This document shows, in pieces, positions 5,646 through 5,688 of a stretch of 5,688 nt of DNA (the first letter of the stretch is position 1; each line of letters opens with the position of its first letter). A program made the translations under genes and the position numbers. The notes beneath the pieces are model-generated. The model searched no databases. It worked only from the letters and a program-made list of their open reading frames with translations, and had not been told where the DNA came from. The stretch is from Akkermansiaceae bacterium UBA5020 (lineage in GTDB: Bacteria > Verrucomicrobiota > Verrucomicrobiia > Verrucomicrobiales > DEV007): the NCBI GenBank assembly GCA_002396885.1, contig DGXY01000139.1, positions 30,968 through 36,655 on the forward strand, read 5' to 3'.

Positions 5646-5688
5646 ACCTTTTACCTTTTACTTTCCCACCTCTGTCCCACCTCTGTCC
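5642..5688 (+). repeat. Two consecutive pyrimidine-rich tandem repeats (7-mer and 11-mer)
   Basis: TTTTACC occurs twice (5642-5648, 5649-5655) and then TTTTAC (5656-5661). After two bases an 11-mer, TCCCACCTCTG, occurs twice (5664-5674, 5675-5685), and a third copy may begin at the window edge (TCC). Like the left arm of the element after the lipoprotein gene, it is pyrimidine-rich on the strand of the gene just ended. The window stops here, so a matching purine arm cannot be seen. Confidence 0.75.

Overview
This is a GC-rich bacterial chromosomal window with five protein-coding genes. Four are recognisable families: UvrA (3' half only), a Tat-exported Gfo/Idh/MocA-type oxidoreductase, a fermentative D-lactate dehydrogenase (LdhA type) and a membrane fatty acid desaturase. 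The fifth is a small glycine-zipper lipoprotein of unknown role. The lipobox protein and Tat signal fit a didermic bacterium. A Tat-tagged Gfo/Idh/MocA protein ending in REPWVYPT, together with no visible Shine-Dalgarno sequence at any of the four complete genes, suggests the Verrucomicrobiota/Planctomycetota group, more likely Verrucomicrobiota. That assignment is inference; no rRNA or marker gene is complete here.

Layout: uvrA (+, cut by the left edge) ends at 1359. After a 127 bp gap comes the lipoprotein gene (+, 1487-1714). The oxidoreductase gene (-, 3148-1814) converges on it, and the 99 bp between the two stops is almost filled by a long imperfect hairpin built from hexanucleotide repeats. 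The oxidoreductase is divergent from ldhA (+, 3401-4402). Their roughly 250 bp shared upstream region is densely structured: two 20-bp palindromes whose every difference is compensatory, a third dyad touching the ldhA start, and five TTACGG/CCGTAA hexamers within 154 bp. The desaturase gene (+, 4524-5603) follows ldhA on the same strand after 121 bp. The window ends in a small hairpin and two types of pyrimidine-rich tandem repeat.

The genes do not form one pathway: DNA repair, an envelope lipoprotein, periplasmic sugar-type redox chemistry, NADH reoxidation and membrane-lipid desaturation sit side by side. ldhA and the desaturase could be co-transcribed, but the gap is large enough for separate promoters. 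I see no phage, transposase, CRISPR or defence gene. The most interesting content is intergenic: the palindrome cluster between the divergent genes, and the use of short tandem repeats as hairpin arms at gene 3' ends. No gene-free stretch exceeds 300 bases.
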